DNA of 64,000 bases from Streptomyces cavernae (GCF_004023625.1 NZ_RPDJ01000017.1:1-64000); one strand, 5' to 3'; shown: positions 8,659-17,514, counted from the stretch's first letter. Numbers and translations: made by a program. Notes: generated by a model from the sequence alone, not told the origin.

Positions 8659-9672
8659 ATGACGACGTCCTCGACCGGGCCGGTCACGTCGGACGAGCTC
8701 TCCGGGGCCGTGTGGCAAGGGCCCGCCGGCGGGCTCGACGTACGGCCCGTCGCCGGGTACATAGGTGCGGACATCCACGGCGTCGACCTGTCGGGCCCCC
8801 TCCCCGACGAGGTCGTCGCGGGGATCCGCGCGGCCATGCTCCGCTGGAAGGTGGTGTTCTTCCGGGACCAGAAGCTCGACCACGACGGCCATGTCGCGTT
8901 CGCCCGCCGCTTCGGTGAGCCGATCATGCTGCGCTCCCGCGGTACGGCCTCGCCCGCGGACCACCCGGAGGTCGAGACGACGGCCGACCGGCTGGAGCTC
9001 GCCGGAAGGCACGGGATGACGCACGCGGAATGGCTGGAGCGCCGGCGCCACTCCACACTGCGCGGCTGGCACGCGGACCACACCGCGCGGATCGACCCGC
9101 CCGCCCTCACCATCCTGCGCGCCGAACGCGTGCCGCCGTACGGCGGTGACACCACCTGGGCCAATCTGGCCACGGCCTACGCGGGGCTGTCCGAGACCGT
9201 GCGGAGCTTCGCGGACGGACTGCGCGCGGAGCACCGGCTGGGCGTCGGCTACCTCCCCCGCTCCGGCCCCGACGCCTACCTCCGCCACCTCCAGGACCAC
9301 CAGGTGGCCTCGGTGCACCCGCTGGTCCGCGTCCACCCGGAGACGGGCGAACGCGTGCTGTACGTCAACCCGTACTACGTGGAGAACATCACCGGTGTCT
9401 CCCGGGCCGAGAACAGGCTGCTGCTGGAGATGTTCGTGGAGCAGGTGACACGGCCCGAGTACACCGTCCGCTTCCGCTGGGAGCCCGGCAGCGTCGCCAT
9501 GTGGGACAACCGCGCGACGATCCACCTCGCCCCCAGCGACACCGCCCACCTGGGCTCCCCACGGATCATGCACCGGGTGATGACCGCCGGGGACATCCCA
9601 GTCAGCGTGGACGGCACCCCCTCGGAGTCGATCACCGGGGCACCCCTGCACGGGGTGGCGGAGGGCCGGTAG
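8659..9672 (+). CDS. TauD/TfdA-family Fe(II)/2-oxoglutarate dioxygenase
   Basis: Predicted non-haem iron dioxygenase, 337 residues. The iron-binding HxD is in WHADHT, the distal His in MWDNRATIHLAP, and the 2-oxoglutarate-binding Arg in SPRIMHRVM, all in the expected TauD order. The N-terminal GADIHGVDLSGPL is also typical. ATG 8659 is preferred over 8653 because GAGGAG (8644-8649) lies 9 nt upstream. Family members release sulfite from taurine or alkyl sulfonates, cleave aryloxyalkanoates, or hydroxylate secondary metabolites; no sulfonate transporter is nearby to decide. Divergent from the Baeyer-Villiger operon, with which it may share regulation. Confidence 0.88.
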   Translation: MTTSSTGPVTSDELSGAVWQGPAGGLDVRPVAGYIGADIHGVDLSGPLPDEVVAGIRAAMLRWKVVFFRDQKLDHDGHVAFARRFGEPIMLRSRGTASPADHPEVETTADRLELAGRHGMTHAEWLERRRHSTLRGWHADHTARIDPPALTILRAERVPPYGGDTTWANLATAYAGLSETVRSFADGLRAEHRLGVGYLPRSGPDAYLRHLQDHQVASVHPLVRVHPETGERVLYVNPYYVENITGVSRAENRLLLEMFVEQVTRPEYTVRFRWEPGSVAMWDNRATIHLAPSDTAHLGSPRIMHRVMTAGDIPVSVDGTPSESITGAPLHGVAEGR

Positions 9673-9704
9673 GTGGCGGCGCTCAACCGGCCCGCCGTGC
9701 GGAG

Positions 9705-9830
9705 GGCCGGCAGGACCCGGAGGGCCGGTAGTCGAGGGAAGGTTCCGTAGGGCCGGCAGGACCCGGAGGGCCGGTAGTCGAGGGAAGGTTCCGTAGGGCC
9801 GACAGGACCCGGAGGGCCGGTAGTCGGAGG
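9705..9830. repeat. 46-bp tandem repeat, ~2.7 copies
   Basis: The unit starts GGCCGGCAGGACCCGGAGGG and recurs at 9705, 9751 and 9797 (period 46) with one or two changes. It begins just past the dioxygenase stop. Antisense frames through it are proline-rich artefacts. The remaining stretch to 10186 holds the 20-bp repeat below and the SARP promoter region; no other gene is supported. Confidence 0.85.
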
Positions 9831-9900
9831 AGGGTGTTCGGGCGGGGAAAGTCTTCTCGCCTTCCCTCATACGGGAGGCGCTCGTTTCCCGTCCCCTTTT

Positions 9901-9940
9901 GTATCCGCTGGTGCCCCGCCGTATCCGCTGGTGCCCCGCC
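9901..9940. repeat. 20-bp perfect direct repeat
   Basis: GTATCCGCTGGTGCCCCGCC occurs twice back to back (9901-9920 and 9921-9940), ~250 bp before the SARP start codon. Two adjacent 20-bp sites could be a direct-repeat operator, since SARPs themselves bind direct repeats, or simple slippage. Confidence 0.75.
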
Positions 9941-10186
9941 CACCGGGCAGTTGCCCGCGCGAATGCTGCCGCGAACGCCGCACGAAGGAGACGAGACGAC
10001 CCCGAAGCCCGCTCCGCCCCCCGCCGCCCCGGCTGCCTGACCTGCGGCGCGGGTCCCGGCCACCGGACGGCCGACGCCGGCCGCGGCAACACCGCCGCCG
10101 TGACGCACACCGTCCGGTTTTTGGCGTGCCGTGATCGCTACCGCCGGTATCGTGGCTGCGACACGCGCCCGGCGGACGGGGGAACG

Positions 10187-13100
10187 ATGCTGGAAGTGCG
10201 CATTCTCGGGCCGGCCGAGGTGTGGTACGAGGACCGGCGCCTGCCACTGGGCGGACCCAAACCGACCGCCATCCTGGTCGCCCTCGTCACCCGACTCGGT
10301 GAAGTTCTGTCCACGGACCGGCTGGTGGACCTGGTCTGGGAGGAACACGCGCCCGCGACGGCCAGCGCCCTCGTGGCCTCGCACGTGGCCGGCCTCCGCC
10401 GGGCCCTCGCCCGGGCGGACGGCGCGGGCGCGATCCAGACCCGCTCGCCCGGCTACCTCGCCGCCTTCTCGGCCGACCGGATCGACGCCCGGCGGTTCGA
10501 GGACGCGCTCGCGCTGGGGCGTCGTACGGCGGCTCAGGGACACATCGCCGAGGCGGCGGGCATCCTGCGGGACGCCCTGGGGCTCTGGCGCGGACGGGAC
10601 GCACTCGAAGGACTCGGGCAGTCGTTCGCCCGGATCGAGGCGGCCCGGCTCGCCGAACTCCGGCTGGTCGCCCAGGAGGAGACGTACACGCTGGAACTGG
10701 CGCTCGGCCGGGCGGACGATGTGATCCCCGGGCTGCTCGCCCATGTCTCCGCCCATCCCCTGCGGGAGCGTCCGCGGGGGCAGTTGATGACCGCGCTCTT
10801 CCGTACCGGGCGGGTACCGGACGCCCTGCGCGTGTTCCAGGAGGGGCGCCGGATCCTCCGTACGGAGCTGGGGATCGACCCGGGAAACGAGTTGCGCACC
10901 CTGCACCAGGCGCTGCTGACCGGGAACACGGAGATGCTCGGCCGCCCGCAGACCGTGGCGCTCACCGCCTCCGCGCCGGCCGCCGCTTTCGACACTGGGC
11001 CCGCTCCTGGTGCGCCGGCCGGCGCCTCCCCTGTCTCCCCCATCGGGGCACCCGCAGGTCACGTTGCCGCGCCGGTCCCTGGTGCACCTGTTGGTCACGC
11101 CCCCGCGCCGGTCCCCGGTCCGTCCGCGAGTACCGGCCCGGCTTCCGTCCCGTCCGGCGCCGACGCCCGCCAGGGCCGGTCGGCCTCCCCGGCGAAGTCC
11201 GGTGCCACTGCCGGTGGCGCGACCAGCGCCGCGACCGGCGCCGCGACCGGCGCCTCTCCCCGCACGGTCGGCCCGCTCCGGGACACGCTCCCCGGAATGC
11301 GCGAACCCGGAACGCACGAACCCGGAACGCACGAACCGGCCCTTGTGCCCGACCGGACGGCGTACGCACCCGTGCCGTCCGCACCCCGCGTCCCGTCCCA
11401 ACTCCCGCCCGACGTGGCCGACTTCGTCGGCAGGGAGGAGCAGATCGCCTGGGCGGCCGAGGTGCTCGGCGGCATCAACGACCCGACGAGGACCGCACCG
11501 CCGATCGGTGTGATCTCGGGGCGTTCGGGCACGGGGAAGACTTCGCTGGCCGTGCACGTGGGCCACCGCATCGCCGACCTCTTCCCCGACGGCCGGCTCT
11601 TCCTCGACCTGCGGGCCTCCGACTCCACTCCCCTGCACACCGCCGACGCCCTCGCCCGGCTGCTGCGCACGCTCGGCGTGGGCGCCGACGCGCTGCCCGG
11701 TGACACGGAGGACCTGGTCGCCCTCTACCGCACGCACATCGCCGGCCGCCGGGTCCTGCTGATCCTCGACAACGCCGTCGGTGAGGCGCATCTGCGGCCG
11801 CTGCTGCCACCGAGTCCCAGCTCCGGTGTACTGATCACCAGCCGCAGACGGCTGGTCGCACTCGAGGGGGCCGCCCACCTGGATCTGCCCGCGCTCGCGG
11901 AGGAGGAGGCGCTGGCCCTGTTCGGCCGGGTCGCCGGGCCCGGACGCACCGGCGCCGAAGGCGACAAGGTCGCCGAGATCGTTGCGCTGTGCGGGCGGCT
12001 GCCGCTCGCCGTGCGGATCGCCGGCGCGCGGCTCGCCGCACGCCCGCACTGGACGCCCGCCCGGCTCACGGCACGGTTGCGGGACGGGCGCCGCCGGCTC
12101 GACGAACTGCAGGTAGGTGATCTGGAGTTGCGCACCAGCCTGGAGCTGGGGTACGCCGACCTCGGCCCGCAGGAGCGGCGGGCGCTGCGCCGGCTCGCCC
12201 TGATGGACCTGCCGGACTTCCCCGCGTGGATCGCGGCCCCGCTGCTGGACGTGGGCCTCGATGAGGCGGAGGAGGCCGTCGAGCGGCTGGTGGACTGCCA
12301 CCTCATCGAGTTGGTCGGGGTGGACGGGGTCGGGCAGACCCGGTACCGCATCCACGACCTCGCCCGCGAACACGCCCGGGAACGCTGTCTGTCCGAGGAG
12401 GGCCCCGAGGAGCGCGAGGCCGCCGTGGGGCGGCTGGTGGCCTGCTGGATGTCGCTGGCCCGCGGTGCCGCGGCCCGGGCGCCGGGCGGGGCGTCGCGGC
12501 TGTTGCCCGAACCGCACAGCGAGTTGGCGCTGGACCCGGCCGTCGCTGAGGAACTGCTCGCCCGGCCGGCCGACTGGTTCGCGTCCGAGGAAGGGTGCCT
12601 GATCGCCGCCGTCGTCCACTGCTCGGCCCACGGTCAGACCCGGGCCGCACGTGACCTGGCGGGCGTACTGATAGCGAGTTCCGCGGCGCTCTACAACCAC
12701 TTCGACGCCTGGTCCCGCTCGCACACCGTGGCCCTGGAGGCCGTACGCCGGGGCGGGGACCGGGAGGGTGAGGCCTGGCTGCTGAGCGGGCTCGGTCAAC
12801 TCCGGTACGAACAGGACCGGTTCGACGAGTCGTACGCGTACTTCAGGGACGCGCTGCGGCTGTTCGAGCGGCTCGGTCGAGGTGAGGGTGCCGACGCGAC
12901 CGGCGCTGCCGCGTTCTTGCGCGGGCAGGCCGTCGCGCTGACCGGGATGGGATCGGCGCGCCGCGAACAGGCGCGGTACGGCGAGGCGCTGGAGCTGCTG
13001 CGGCCCGCGCTCGACCGGTACGAGCGGCTCGGTACCCAGGTCGCCTGCGCCCACGTCCGGTACGGCATCGGCTACGTCCACCGCGAGCAGGGCCGGCACG

Positions 13101-13654
13101 ACGAGGCGTGGGGGGAACTGACGCGCGCACTGGAGCTCTACCGGGAGGCGGCGGACCGGCACGGCGAGGCACTGTCCCTGCGTTCGCTGGGCCTGTGCCA
13201 CCGGGCGCGGGGCCGGCTCGCCGAGGCGGAAGAGCTGTTCAGGGAGTCGCTGCGTCTCTTCGAGGAGGACGACGACGCCTTCGGCGCCATGTACGCGGGC
13301 CAGTCGCTGGCCAAGGCAGAGCTCCGGCAGGGCCGGCTCACCCAGGCGCGCGAGCGGCTCGAGCACTGCCTGGAGGTCACCCGGGAACGTCAGGACCTGT
13401 TCGGGGAAGCCCTGGTGATGCGGACACTGGGCGAGTGCCGACTGGCCGGACAGGACTGGGACGCGGCCGAGGAGTCCCTGCGGCAGGCCCTCGCCCTCTG
13501 GGAGAAGCTCGAACTGCCACTGTGGCGGGCGCGCACCCTACGCGACCTGGGTGCCGTCGCCGAGGGCCGCGGCGACCTGACGGCGGCTGAGGCGGCCCGT
13601 GCCGAGGCCCTGGAGGTCTTCCGCCGGCTGGGGAGCCGGGAGGCCGCGGAGTGA
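10187..13654 (+). CDS. AfsR-like SARP regulator with NB-ARC ATPase and TPRs
   Basis: Large (1155 aa) cytosolic transcriptional activator. Residues ~1-95 form the OmpR-type winged helix of SARPs (MLEVRILGPAEVWYEDRRL start, LSTDRLVDLVWEE) and ~100-245 the bacterial transcriptional activation domain (RFEDALALGRR...GQLMTALFRTGRVPDALRVF). An Ala/Pro-rich linker follows (~265-400). The NB-ARC domain has a P-loop near 444 (SGRSGTGKTSLAV), Walker B (VLLILDNAV) and GLPLAV-type motif (LPLAVRIAG). Tetratricopeptide-like repeats fill ~790-1130. This is the AfsR architecture, which in Streptomyces integrates signals into antibiotic regulation. ATG 10187 opens the conserved domain, with a purine-rich GGGGGAACG just upstream. 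It is followed by cell-wall genes rather than a biosynthetic cluster. Confidence 0.92.
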   Translation: MLEVRILGPAEVWYEDRRLPLGGPKPTAILVALVTRLGEVLSTDRLVDLVWEEHAPATASALVASHVAGLRRALARADGAGAIQTRSPGYLAAFSADRIDARRFEDALALGRRTAAQGHIAEAAGILRDALGLWRGRDALEGLGQSFARIEAARLAELRLVAQEETYTLELALGRADDVIPGLLAHVSAHPLRERPRGQLMTALFRTGRVPDALRVFQEGRRILRTELGIDPGNELRTLHQALLTGNTEMLGRPQTVALTASAPAAAFDTGPAPGAPAGASPVSPIGAPAGHVAAPVPGAPVGHAPAPVPGPSASTGPASVPSGADARQGRSASPAKSGATAGGATSAATGAATGASPRTVGPLRDTLPGMREPGTHEPGTHEPALVPDRTAYAPVPSAPRVPSQLPPDVADFVGREEQIAWAAEVLGGINDPTRTAPPIGVISGRSGTGKTSLAVHVGHRIADLFPDGRLFLDLRASDSTPLHTADALARLLRTLGVGADALPGDTEDLVALYRTHIAGRRVLLILDNAVGEAHLRPLLPPSPSSGVLITSRRRLVALEGAAHLDLPALAEEEALALFGRVAGPGRTGAEGDKVAEIVALCGRLPLAVRIAGARLAARPHWTPARLTARLRDGRRRLDELQVGDLELRTSLELGYADLGPQERRALRRLALMDLPDFPAWIAAPLLDVGLDEAEEAVERLVDCHLIELVGVDGVGQTRYRIHDLAREHARERCLSEEGPEEREAAVGRLVACWMSLARGAAARAPGGASRLLPEPHSELALDPAVAEELLARPADWFASEEGCLIAAVVHCSAHGQTRAARDLAGVLIASSAALYNHFDAWSRSHTVALEAVRRGGDREGEAWLLSGLGQLRYEQDRFDESYAYFRDALRLFERLGRGEGADATGAAAFLRGQAVALTGMGSARREQARYGEALELLRPALDRYERLGTQVACAHVRYGIGYVHREQGRHDEAWGELTRALELYREAADRHGEALSLRSLGLCHRARGRLAEAEELFRESLRLFEEDDDAFGAMYAGQSLAKAELRQGRLTQARERLEHCLEVTRERQDLFGEALVMRTLGECRLAGQDWDAAEESLRQALALWEKLELPLWRARTLRDLGAVAEGRGDLTAAEAARAEALEVFRRLGSREAAE

Positions 13655-13787
13655 TAGCCGCGGCCACGCGTCACCTGCCGAAGTCCTGCTGGACAACCTG
13701 AGAGACAACCTGAGGGGCACGCGCGGAACGACCCGCGCGAGAACCCGCGAATGGCTGGAGAAGCGCCTACAGGGGCACCTGCGCAAA

Positions 13788-13883
13788 GGACCTGCAGAGG
13801 GACCTGCACAAGGACCTGCAGAGGGACCTGCACAAGGACCCTGAGAAGGACCTGCAGAACGACCTGCAGAACGATCTGCGGCG
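13788..13883. repeat. 12-bp tandem repeat, eight units
   Basis: Eight consecutive 12-bp units of the form GGACCTGCAGAG / GGACCTGCACAA, decaying toward 13883. The period is four codons, and the frame that reads KDLQRDLHKDLQ is open from ~13711 and in phase with the downstream dipeptidase, but no ATG or GTG precedes it. Confidence 0.88.
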
Positions 13884-13885
13884 GC

Positions 13886-13913
13886 ATGCAGAAGATCTGC
13901 ATCACTTCTGCAT
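13886..13913. promoter_or_regulatory. 9-bp inverted repeat before the dipeptidase, candidate operator
   Basis: ATGCAGAAG (13886-13894) and CTTCTGCAT (13905-13913) are exact inverted copies separated by 10 bp that themselves contain ATCTGCAT. The site ends 22 bp before the dipeptidase GTG, where an operator or a 5'-UTR stem-loop would act. The regulator is unknown. Confidence 0.5.
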
Positions 13914-13935
13914 CGCCCTCGGCGACGCTGTAGGC

Positions 13936-14589
13936 GTGACAGAGATCATCCTGCTCTCGGACCAACGGGTCGCCCGGACCCCTGTCGTGGAGTGCGGCGA
14001 ACCACTGACCGACGTTCGCTACACCGGCACGCTGCGCATGGATGCGCGGCAGGCCGACGGCGACGGTTCGTACGCCCATCTGCGCACCGGTGTGGTGCGG
14101 CGGCTGCTTCAGGCACAGCGAGAACTGCCCGCAGGCGTCCGCTTCATGGTGGTGGAGGGCTTCCGGCCGCCTGCGTTGCAACGGCGCTACTACGAGGAGT
14201 ACGCGGCCACCATGCGGGCCGCGCATCCGGGGGCATCGGAAGCGCGGATACGCGAACTCGCCAGCGCGTACATCTCGCCGCCCGAGGTCGCGCCGCACGT
14301 CAGCGGGGGCGCGGTGGACCTGACCCTGTGCACCGAGGACGGCACCGAACTGCCGCTCGGCACAGAGGTCAACGCCACGCCGGAGGAGAGCGGAGGCGCC
14401 TGCCGCACGGCGGCACCCGACATCAGTGCCGAGGCCCGCACCCGCCGGGAACTGATGGGCAAGGCCCTCGCCTCGGCCGGGTTCGTCAACTACCCGACCG
14501 AGTGGTGGCACTGGTCGTACGGGGACCGCTACTGGGCCCTCGTCTCCGGGCAGCCGGCCGCCCGGTACGGCCCGACCGAGCTGGAGTGA
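13936..14589 (+). CDS. VanX-type D-alanyl-D-alanine dipeptidase (M15D)
   Basis: Zinc dipeptidase expected to cleave D-Ala-D-Ala, either recycling peptidoglycan dipeptide or lowering vancomycin-sensitive precursor. 217 residues. The family active site is visible: VEGFRPPALQRRYY, the SxHxxGxAxD-type zinc motif (here HVSGGAVDLTL, ~122-132) and EWWHWSYGD near the end with the catalytic Glu and zinc His. No signal peptide, so cytosolic as for VanX. GTG 13936 has no clear ribosome site, and the frame is open upstream through a 12-bp repeat array. No vanHA genes are present, so a housekeeping cell-wall role with the downstream hydrolases is more likely than a resistance cassette. Confidence 0.9.
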   Translation: MTEIILLSDQRVARTPVVECGEPLTDVRYTGTLRMDARQADGDGSYAHLRTGVVRRLLQAQRELPAGVRFMVVEGFRPPALQRRYYEEYAATMRAAHPGASEARIRELASAYISPPEVAPHVSGGAVDLTLCTEDGTELPLGTEVNATPEESGGACRTAAPDISAEARTRRELMGKALASAGFVNYPTEWWHWSYGDRYWALVSGQPAARYGPTELE

Positions 14590-14643
14590 ACGACACACGG
14601 ACCGGTGCGCGGGATGACCGCCCACGCACCCCGGGGGACACAC

Positions 14644-15375
14644 ATGGACACGAGCACCACCAGCACCAGCACCATTTCCGACTGCGGGACCAACCCCAGC
14701 ACCACCAACACGCACACCGTCGTCCCGGAGACCGGGGATTGGATGACTCCGGAGGAGTTCGACACGGTGTTCACGGCCGCGATGCCGAGGCTGCGCCGTC
14801 GGCTGCTGGCCATGACCGGAGATCCGCACGACGCCGACGACCTGCTCCAGGAGACGTACGTGCGGCTCGCTCACCGGGCGCACACCCGCAGGCTCGCCCG
14901 GCAGCGGCACACGTACGCCTACACCTGCGTCGCCGCCCTCAATCTGCTGCGCGACTCCTGGCAGCACTCCTCCCGTCGGGAACAGTGCTCCGACCGGTTG
15001 CCCGAACAGGGCTGGGACGGCGGACTCGCCCTGCGTGAAGCGGAGTCGACCGTGCTCGACCTGCTGCGGAGCCTGTCTCCGAAGGAAGCGGCCGCCGTCA
15101 TCCTCGTCGACCTCGAAGGCCTCAGCCACGACACGGCCGGTGAGCGGCTCGGCGCGCACCGCGGAACCGTACAGCGAAACCGGATGCGCGGACTCGCCAA
15201 GATTCGTACTGCTCTGGGCGCATACGGACCGCCCCCGGGAACCGTCGCTTCCACGAAGGCCGAGGGCGGCGCCCACGGCGGCTCCGACCCGGTCGCACCG
15301 GCCCGGACCGCGTCCGGCCGAACCACCCCACACCAGAACAACAGGAAACTGACGGAGGGCACATGCGCCGCATGA
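14644..15375 (+). CDS. ECF-like RNA polymerase sigma factor
   Basis: 243 residues. A Ser/Thr-rich N-terminus of ~45 residues is followed by sigma region 2 (FTAAMPRLRRRLLAMTGDPHDADDLLQETYVRL, ~40-75, given here as motif blocks DPHDADDLLQETYVRL) and region 4 (LRSLSPKEAAAVILVDLEGL then SHDTAGERLGAHRGTVQRN). ATG 14644 is preferred to GTG 14605 because GGGGGA precedes it by ~6 nt. The 3' end overlaps the NlpC/P60 gene by 13 bp, tying the sigma factor to that secreted hydrolase. No anti-sigma factor gene is adjacent, which is unusual unless control is through the C-terminal extension (~45 residues, polar). Confidence 0.82.
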   Translation: MDTSTTSTSTISDCGTNPSTTNTHTVVPETGDWMTPEEFDTVFTAAMPRLRRRLLAMTGDPHDADDLLQETYVRLAHRAHTRRLARQRHTYAYTCVAALNLLRDSWQHSSRREQCSDRLPEQGWDGGLALREAESTVLDLLRSLSPKEAAAVILVDLEGLSHDTAGERLGAHRGTVQRNRMRGLAKIRTALGAYGPPPGTVASTKAEGGAHGGSDPVAPARTASGRTTPHQNNRKLTEGTCAA

Positions 15376-16340
15376 ACCGCGCGATGACGGCCACAGGAGG
15401 CGTCCTGCTCGCCGCGCTGCTGAGCACCGCGAGCGCGGGGGTCGCCGCCGCGGCACCACAGGCACCGCGGCAGAGCGCGGCGACGGCAGCGGCGAAGGCG
15501 ACGGCCGCGGCGCGGGGAGCGGTCGCGGCCGAGGGAGCGGTCGCGGCGGAGCCGCGGGCGGAAGCCCGGGCGAGGGCGGCGGCCGACTGCCGGCCGCTCG
15601 CGGACGCCTCGGCCGCGGCCCGGGCCATCGTCAACGCCGCCTGCAGCCAGCTCGGAGTGCCCTACTCCTGGGGCGGCGGCTCCATCCACGGGCCGACGTA
15701 CGGGCAGGACTACCCCGGTGGCGGGCCCGGATCGCACGACAGCCAGGTGAAGGGGTTCGACTGCTCGCACCTGGTGCAGTACGCGGCCTGGCAGGGTGCG
15801 GGGATCCTGCTGCCCGAGGGTTCCTGGAATCAGGCGCAGTGGGGCGGGGCCACCGCCCGCTTCGACCGTGGCCAGGGCCTCGCCCCGTTGCAGCCCGGCG
15901 ACCTGCTCTTCTGGTCCAAGAACCCCGCCAACCTCGGCTCCGTCCACCACATCGCCATCTACCTCGGCAACGGCAAGATGGTCGAGGCCCGCGAGTCCGG
16001 GACGCTGGTGATGGTCAGCGACGTCCGGCTGAACGCGGAGTACGCGGGCGCCATCCGTATCAGCGGCGGTGAACAGCCTCCCGCGGGCACCAAGCGGTAC
16101 GTCACCTGGGGCACGAACGTGAACCTGCGGGCCCAGCCGAGCACCAAGGCTCCGGTCAAGGCGAGGTTGAGCGGGCCGACGCCCGTGGACGTGCTGTGCC
16201 AGGTGCACGCCGAGATGGTCGAGGCCGAGGGGTACCGCAACGACGCGTGGTCGTACCTGCCGAAGTACGACGCCTGGATCTCCAACATCTTCATCGACGA
16301 CCCGAAGGCGTGGCTGGACGTCCCGACCTGCAACTCCTGA
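15363..16340 (+). CDS. Secreted NlpC/P60 cysteine peptidase with C-terminal SH3-like domain
   Basis: Predicted exported endopeptidase cutting peptidoglycan stem peptides; 325 residues. A Sec signal peptide covers ~1-31 (VLLAALLSTASAGVAAAA). An Ala-rich spacer follows, then the NlpC/P60 domain (~85-235) with catalytic Cys in GFDCSHLVQY and His in SVHHIAIYLGNGKM. Residues ~245-325 form a compact domain (VNLRAQPSTKAPVKARLSGP, then MVEAEGYRNDAWSYLP) almost repeated in the downstream M23 peptidase, resembling a bacterial SH3 fold for wall binding. ATG 15363 lies inside the sigma-factor gene, so expression is coupled. Confidence 0.9.
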   Translation: MRRMNRAMTATGGVLLAALLSTASAGVAAAAPQAPRQSAATAAAKATAAARGAVAAEGAVAAEPRAEARARAAADCRPLADASAAARAIVNAACSQLGVPYSWGGGSIHGPTYGQDYPGGGPGSHDSQVKGFDCSHLVQYAAWQGAGILLPEGSWNQAQWGGATARFDRGQGLAPLQPGDLLFWSKNPANLGSVHHIAIYLGNGKMVEARESGTLVMVSDVRLNAEYAGAIRISGGEQPPAGTKRYVTWGTNVNLRAQPSTKAPVKARLSGPTPVDVLCQVHAEMVEAEGYRNDAWSYLPKYDAWISNIFIDDPKAWLDVPTCNS

Positions 16341-16379
16341 CGAGGCGTCATAAGCCCAATTGGCTTGGCTCTGTGAGGG

Positions 16380-16500
16380 CGAGGCGTCACAAGCCCAGCC
16401 GCCCAGTTCTTCGAGGCGAGCGTCATGAGCCCAGCCGCCCAGTTCTTCGAGGCGAGCGTCATGAGCCCAGCCGCGCAGCTCTTCGAGGGCGAGGCGTCAT
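16380..16500. repeat. 36-bp tandem repeat between two peptidase genes
   Basis: Units beginning CGAGGCGAGCGTCATGAGCC recur at 16412 and 16448 (period 36), with a 32-bp variant at 16380 and a partial copy at 16484. Each unit carries GCGTCATGAGCCCAGCCG. The gap between the two peptidase genes (16341-16603) holds little else. Confidence 0.85.
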
Positions 16501-16603
16501 GACTCCACCACGCATGCACCCAATCACCCATGCGCGCAGGCACGTTCGGTCCCGAGCACGGGCTGCCGCCCGTACCTGAGCGCGTCCCCCAGGAGGCTTC
16601 CAC

Positions 16604-17491
16604 ATGTTCTCGAACCGCTCACTGAAGTCGTCACCGTCGTCCAGGGCCTCCGCGTCATCCAGGTCCTCCGCGTCATCGAGGTCGCCGAGGCGCGCCAAGT
16701 CCGTGGCCCTGCTGGCCACCACCGCGGCGGCGGCCGCGCTGGTCCCGCTGTCGGCCGCCCCGGCCGGTGCGGCTCCGGCCGGGACAGCAGCCGGAGCGGT
16801 CCCCAACGCCGCAGCGGGGTACGCCGGTTCCTGTCCTACCGCCGGCAGAGTGACGCAGGGTTACCACTCCGGCCACGACGGTGTGGACATCGCCAACACC
16901 CGCGGCACCCCGATCTACGCGTCCGGCCCCGGCACCGTCATCGTCTCCGGCCCCGCGAGCGGTTACGGCCAGTGGATCCGGATCCGGCACGACGACGGCA
17001 CCGTCACCGAGTACGGCCACATGTACGAGCGGCTCGTGTCCACGAACCAGCGGGTCAGCGGCGGCCAGTTGATCGCCCGGATGGGTTCCGAGGGCCAGTC
17101 CACCGGCCCCCACCTCCACTTCGAGGCGCACTCCTCGACATCCAGCACCCGGGGCATGGACCCCGTCGCCTACCTCGCCGACCGGGGGGTGAGGCTGCCG
17201 TGCACCCCGGGCACCCCGGGCACCCCTCCCCCTGGCACTCCGGCGCCCAACTTCAACACGTGGGGCACGGGCGTCCGGGTCCGCGAGGACGCCCGCCTGA
17301 ACACCGCAGTGGTCCGCACCCTGTCCGGGCCGACGCCCGTGTACGTGGAGTGCCAGAAGGTCGGCGACATGGTCGAGGCCGAGGGGTACCGCAACAACGC
17401 CTGGTCCCGGATCCCGGCCCTCGGTGGATACATCTCCAACATCTACATCGACCACGAGGCCGCCTGGCTGCCGGGGGTGCGCGAGTGCTGA
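16604..17491 (+). CDS. Secreted M23 metallopeptidase with SH3-like C-terminus
   Basis: LytM/lysostaphin-type zinc endopeptidase acting on peptidoglycan cross-links outside the cell; 295 residues. The signal peptide (~1-58) has a long Ser/Arg-rich n-region before VALLATTAAAAALVPLSAAP. The M23 domain (~75-190) shows HSGHDGVDIANT (His and Asp zinc ligands), YGHMYERL and GPHLHFEAH (HxH). A Pro/Gly linker leads to residues ~215-295, which are closely similar to the end of the NlpC/P60 protein (LSGPTPVYVECQKVGDMVEA, AEGYRNNAWS). ATG 16604 follows CAGGAGG. It likely works with the preceding hydrolase in wall remodelling. Confidence 0.92.
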   Translation: MFSNRSLKSSPSSRASASSRSSASSRSPRRAKSVALLATTAAAAALVPLSAAPAGAAPAGTAAGAVPNAAAGYAGSCPTAGRVTQGYHSGHDGVDIANTRGTPIYASGPGTVIVSGPASGYGQWIRIRHDDGTVTEYGHMYERLVSTNQRVSGGQLIARMGSEGQSTGPHLHFEAHSSTSSTRGMDPVAYLADRGVRLPCTPGTPGTPPPGTPAPNFNTWGTGVRVREDARLNTAVVRTLSGPTPVYVECQKVGDMVEAEGYRNNAWSRIPALGGYISNIYIDHEAAWLPGVREC

Positions 17492-17514
17492 CCAGCTCGT
17501 GAGCCGGGTATGAG

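Noticed and set aside
9899..10186. N-terminal extension of the SARP protein
   Set aside because: The extra 96 codons are Arg/Pro-rich repeat DNA; ATG 10187 opens the conserved winged-helix domain.
9683..13366. 1227-codon minus-strand open frame
   Set aside because: Antisense of the SARP gene; no family motifs, and the SARP reading has complete domains.
13936..14589. Vancomycin-resistance cassette
   Set aside because: A VanX-type dipeptidase alone, without vanH, vanA or vanRS in the neighbourhood, does not support a resistance cluster.
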